This document shows positions 63,172 to 64,000 of a stretch of DNA of 64,000 bases, piece by piece; within the stretch, counting starts at the first letter, position 1, and each line of letters begins with the position of its first letter. The notes below the pieces were generated by a model. The model did not search any database. It was not told the origin of the DNA and saw only the letters and a program-made list of their open reading frames with translations. The translations under genes and the position numbers were made by a program. This DNA is from Chryseobacterium gotjawalense (lineage in GTDB: Bacteria > Bacteroidota > Bacteroidia > Flavobacteriales > Weeksellaceae). The stretch is taken from NCBI RefSeq assembly GCF_030012525.1, contig NZ_CP124855.1:310001-374000 (forward strand), in the 5' to 3' direction.

Positions 63172-64000
63172 TTAGCCTTCTGTTTCTTCCAGATTTTCCT
63201 TCTTTTTCCCAATATACTTTAACAAAGAAAAACCTGCGAATCCCGAAATTGCAGAAGCGACCAAAATGGCAAATTTGGCTTCATCCTGAATTTCAGGATG
63301 TCCTTTGAAGGAAAGTAAACCAATAAAAATAGACATGGTAAAACCAATTCCTGCCAGAAGTCCCGCGCCCAACATTTGAGACCAGGAACTTTTGTCGGGC
63401 AAACTGCTGATTTTTAATTTAATGAAAATCCAGGAAAACAAGTTGATTCCGATGATTTTACCGATGATTAATCCAAAGATAATTCCGTAGCCAAAGTTGC
63501 TGAAAAGTCCGTCCACCATTCCGTCTTTAAAAGTGATATTCGTATTGGCCAAAGCAAAAATCGGCATGATCAGAAAGTTGACGGGCAAATGTAATTTCTG
63601 CTCTAATTTTTCTAAAGGTGAAATTTCAGTGGTAGAAGTATTGGTCGGAATGGTGAAGGCCAAAAGCACGCCTGCAATCGTCGCATGAATCCCCGAATGG
63701 TGCATGAAATACCAAAGAAATAAACCCGGAATAATATAGAAAATATGTTTCTTGAATTTAAAGAAATTCAGCAGGATTAATATTACGACCATTGCTGCGC
63801 TTAATCCCAGATAATCCCAGTGAAGTTGGTCGGTATAGAAGATAGCGATCACCATAATTGCACCTAAATCATCTACAATTGCCAGAGCAGCCAAGAATAT
63901 TTTTAAAGAAAGCGGTGCCCGTTTCCCAAGCATCGAAATAATGGCGAGAGAAAACGCAATGTCTGTTGCCATCGGGATTGCCCAGCCATTTGCATATTCG
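63172..64000 (-). CDS. nhaA: Na+/H+ antiporter NhaA, 3' part
   Basis: The visible 276 residues are the C-terminal two thirds of NhaA; the 5' end lies beyond the window, so the ATG at 63972 is internal. The frame reads into the edge with GWAIPMATDIAFSLAIISML, the conserved motif with the essential Asp of the ion site, followed by AIVDDLGAIMVIAIFYTD with the two ion-binding aspartates. Several membrane helices follow, ending in a Lys/Glu tail. NhaA exchanges Na+ for H+ for pH and salt homeostasis. It converges with the YihY/BrkB gene. Confidence 0.95.
   Translation of the reverse strand, partial: EYANGWAIPMATDIAFSLAIISMLGKRAPLSLKIFLAALAIVDDLGAIMVIAIFYTDQLHWDYLGLSAAMVVILILLNFFKFKKHIFYIIPGLFLWYFMHHSGIHATIAGVLLAFTIPTNTSTTEISPLEKLEQKLHLPVNFLIMPIFALANTNITFKDGMVDGLFSNFGYGIIFGLIIGKIIGINLFSWIFIKLKISSLPDKSSWSQMLGAGLLAGIGFTMSIFIGLLSFKGHPEIQDEAKFAILVASAISGFAGFSLLKYIGKKKENLEETEG

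Noticed and set aside
1-64000. CRISPR arrays, rRNA and tRNA genes
   Set aside because: I saw no regularly spaced repeats, no rRNA-like conserved stretches and no cloverleaf candidate with an acceptor stem and TTC-loop motif.

Overview
The window looks like chromosomal DNA of a low-GC member of the Bacteroidota, class Flavobacteriia. A Weeksellaceae relative (Chryseobacterium/Kaistella type) is my best guess. The evidence is a Bacteroidetes-type conjugation operon (TraE to TraN), type IX secretion (T9SS) sorting-domain remnants, TAnnTTTG promoter -7 boxes, starts without Shine-Dalgarno sites, and housekeeping genes of flavobacterial type.

Region 1 (1-17.6 kb, + strand) is the transfer operon of an integrative conjugative element (ICE): traE (cut by the window edge), a broken traF, the VirB4-type ATPase traG, four exported or periplasmic proteins, traJ (VirB6-like), traK (VirB8-like), a small membrane protein, traM (VirB10-like), traN (VirB9-like), a VirD4-type coupling ATPase, an M23 peptidoglycan hydrolase, a JAB/RadC-domain protein and a lipoprotein. 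TraG carries what looks like a complete J domain between its Walker A and Walker B motifs. The element is decaying: traF has lost its middle, and the primase gene has an in-frame stop and runs into a broken IS4-type transposase (17.65-18.24 kb). No integrase, relaxase or att site is visible here.

Region 2 (18.7-29.3 kb) is a polymorphic-toxin locus. A small exported protein precedes a 2211-residue SpvB/RHS protein whose C-terminal tip holds an HEVGH metallopeptidase motif, followed by a lipoprotein that is probably its immunity protein. Behind it lies a displaced cassette (damaged RHS core, a tip resembling the Ntox23 family, a lipoprotein immunity gene), then the remnant of a third cassette (33 codons of the same toxin tail and the start of another lipoprotein), and an unassigned 226-codon ORF. 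All three immunity candidates are lipoproteins, which suggests the toxins act in the cell envelope.

Region 3 (29.5-39.3 kb) holds two large genes that look like antiphage defence: a 2171-residue STAND NTPase with an N-terminal Cap4/PD-(D/E)xK-like nuclease (Avs-like), and a 972-residue SMC/ABC-type ATPase with a coiled coil and a C-terminal HEPN-like RX4H motif. The second is the best candidate for an undescribed system.

Region 4 (40-64 kb) is ordinary chromosome: an SDR oxidoreductase with a Crp/Fnr regulator, a cold-shock protein, feoA-feoB, DUF4256, an OmpA-family protein, pepD, recR, two glycosyltransferases, secG, uvrD/pcrA, a LytTR response regulator, a HipA-like kinase with DUF3037, an AarF/UbiB kinase, rlmH, a YihY/BrkB protein and nhaA (cut by the window edge). 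Decayed gene fragments lie between some of these. I saw no rRNA, tRNA or CRISPR array.
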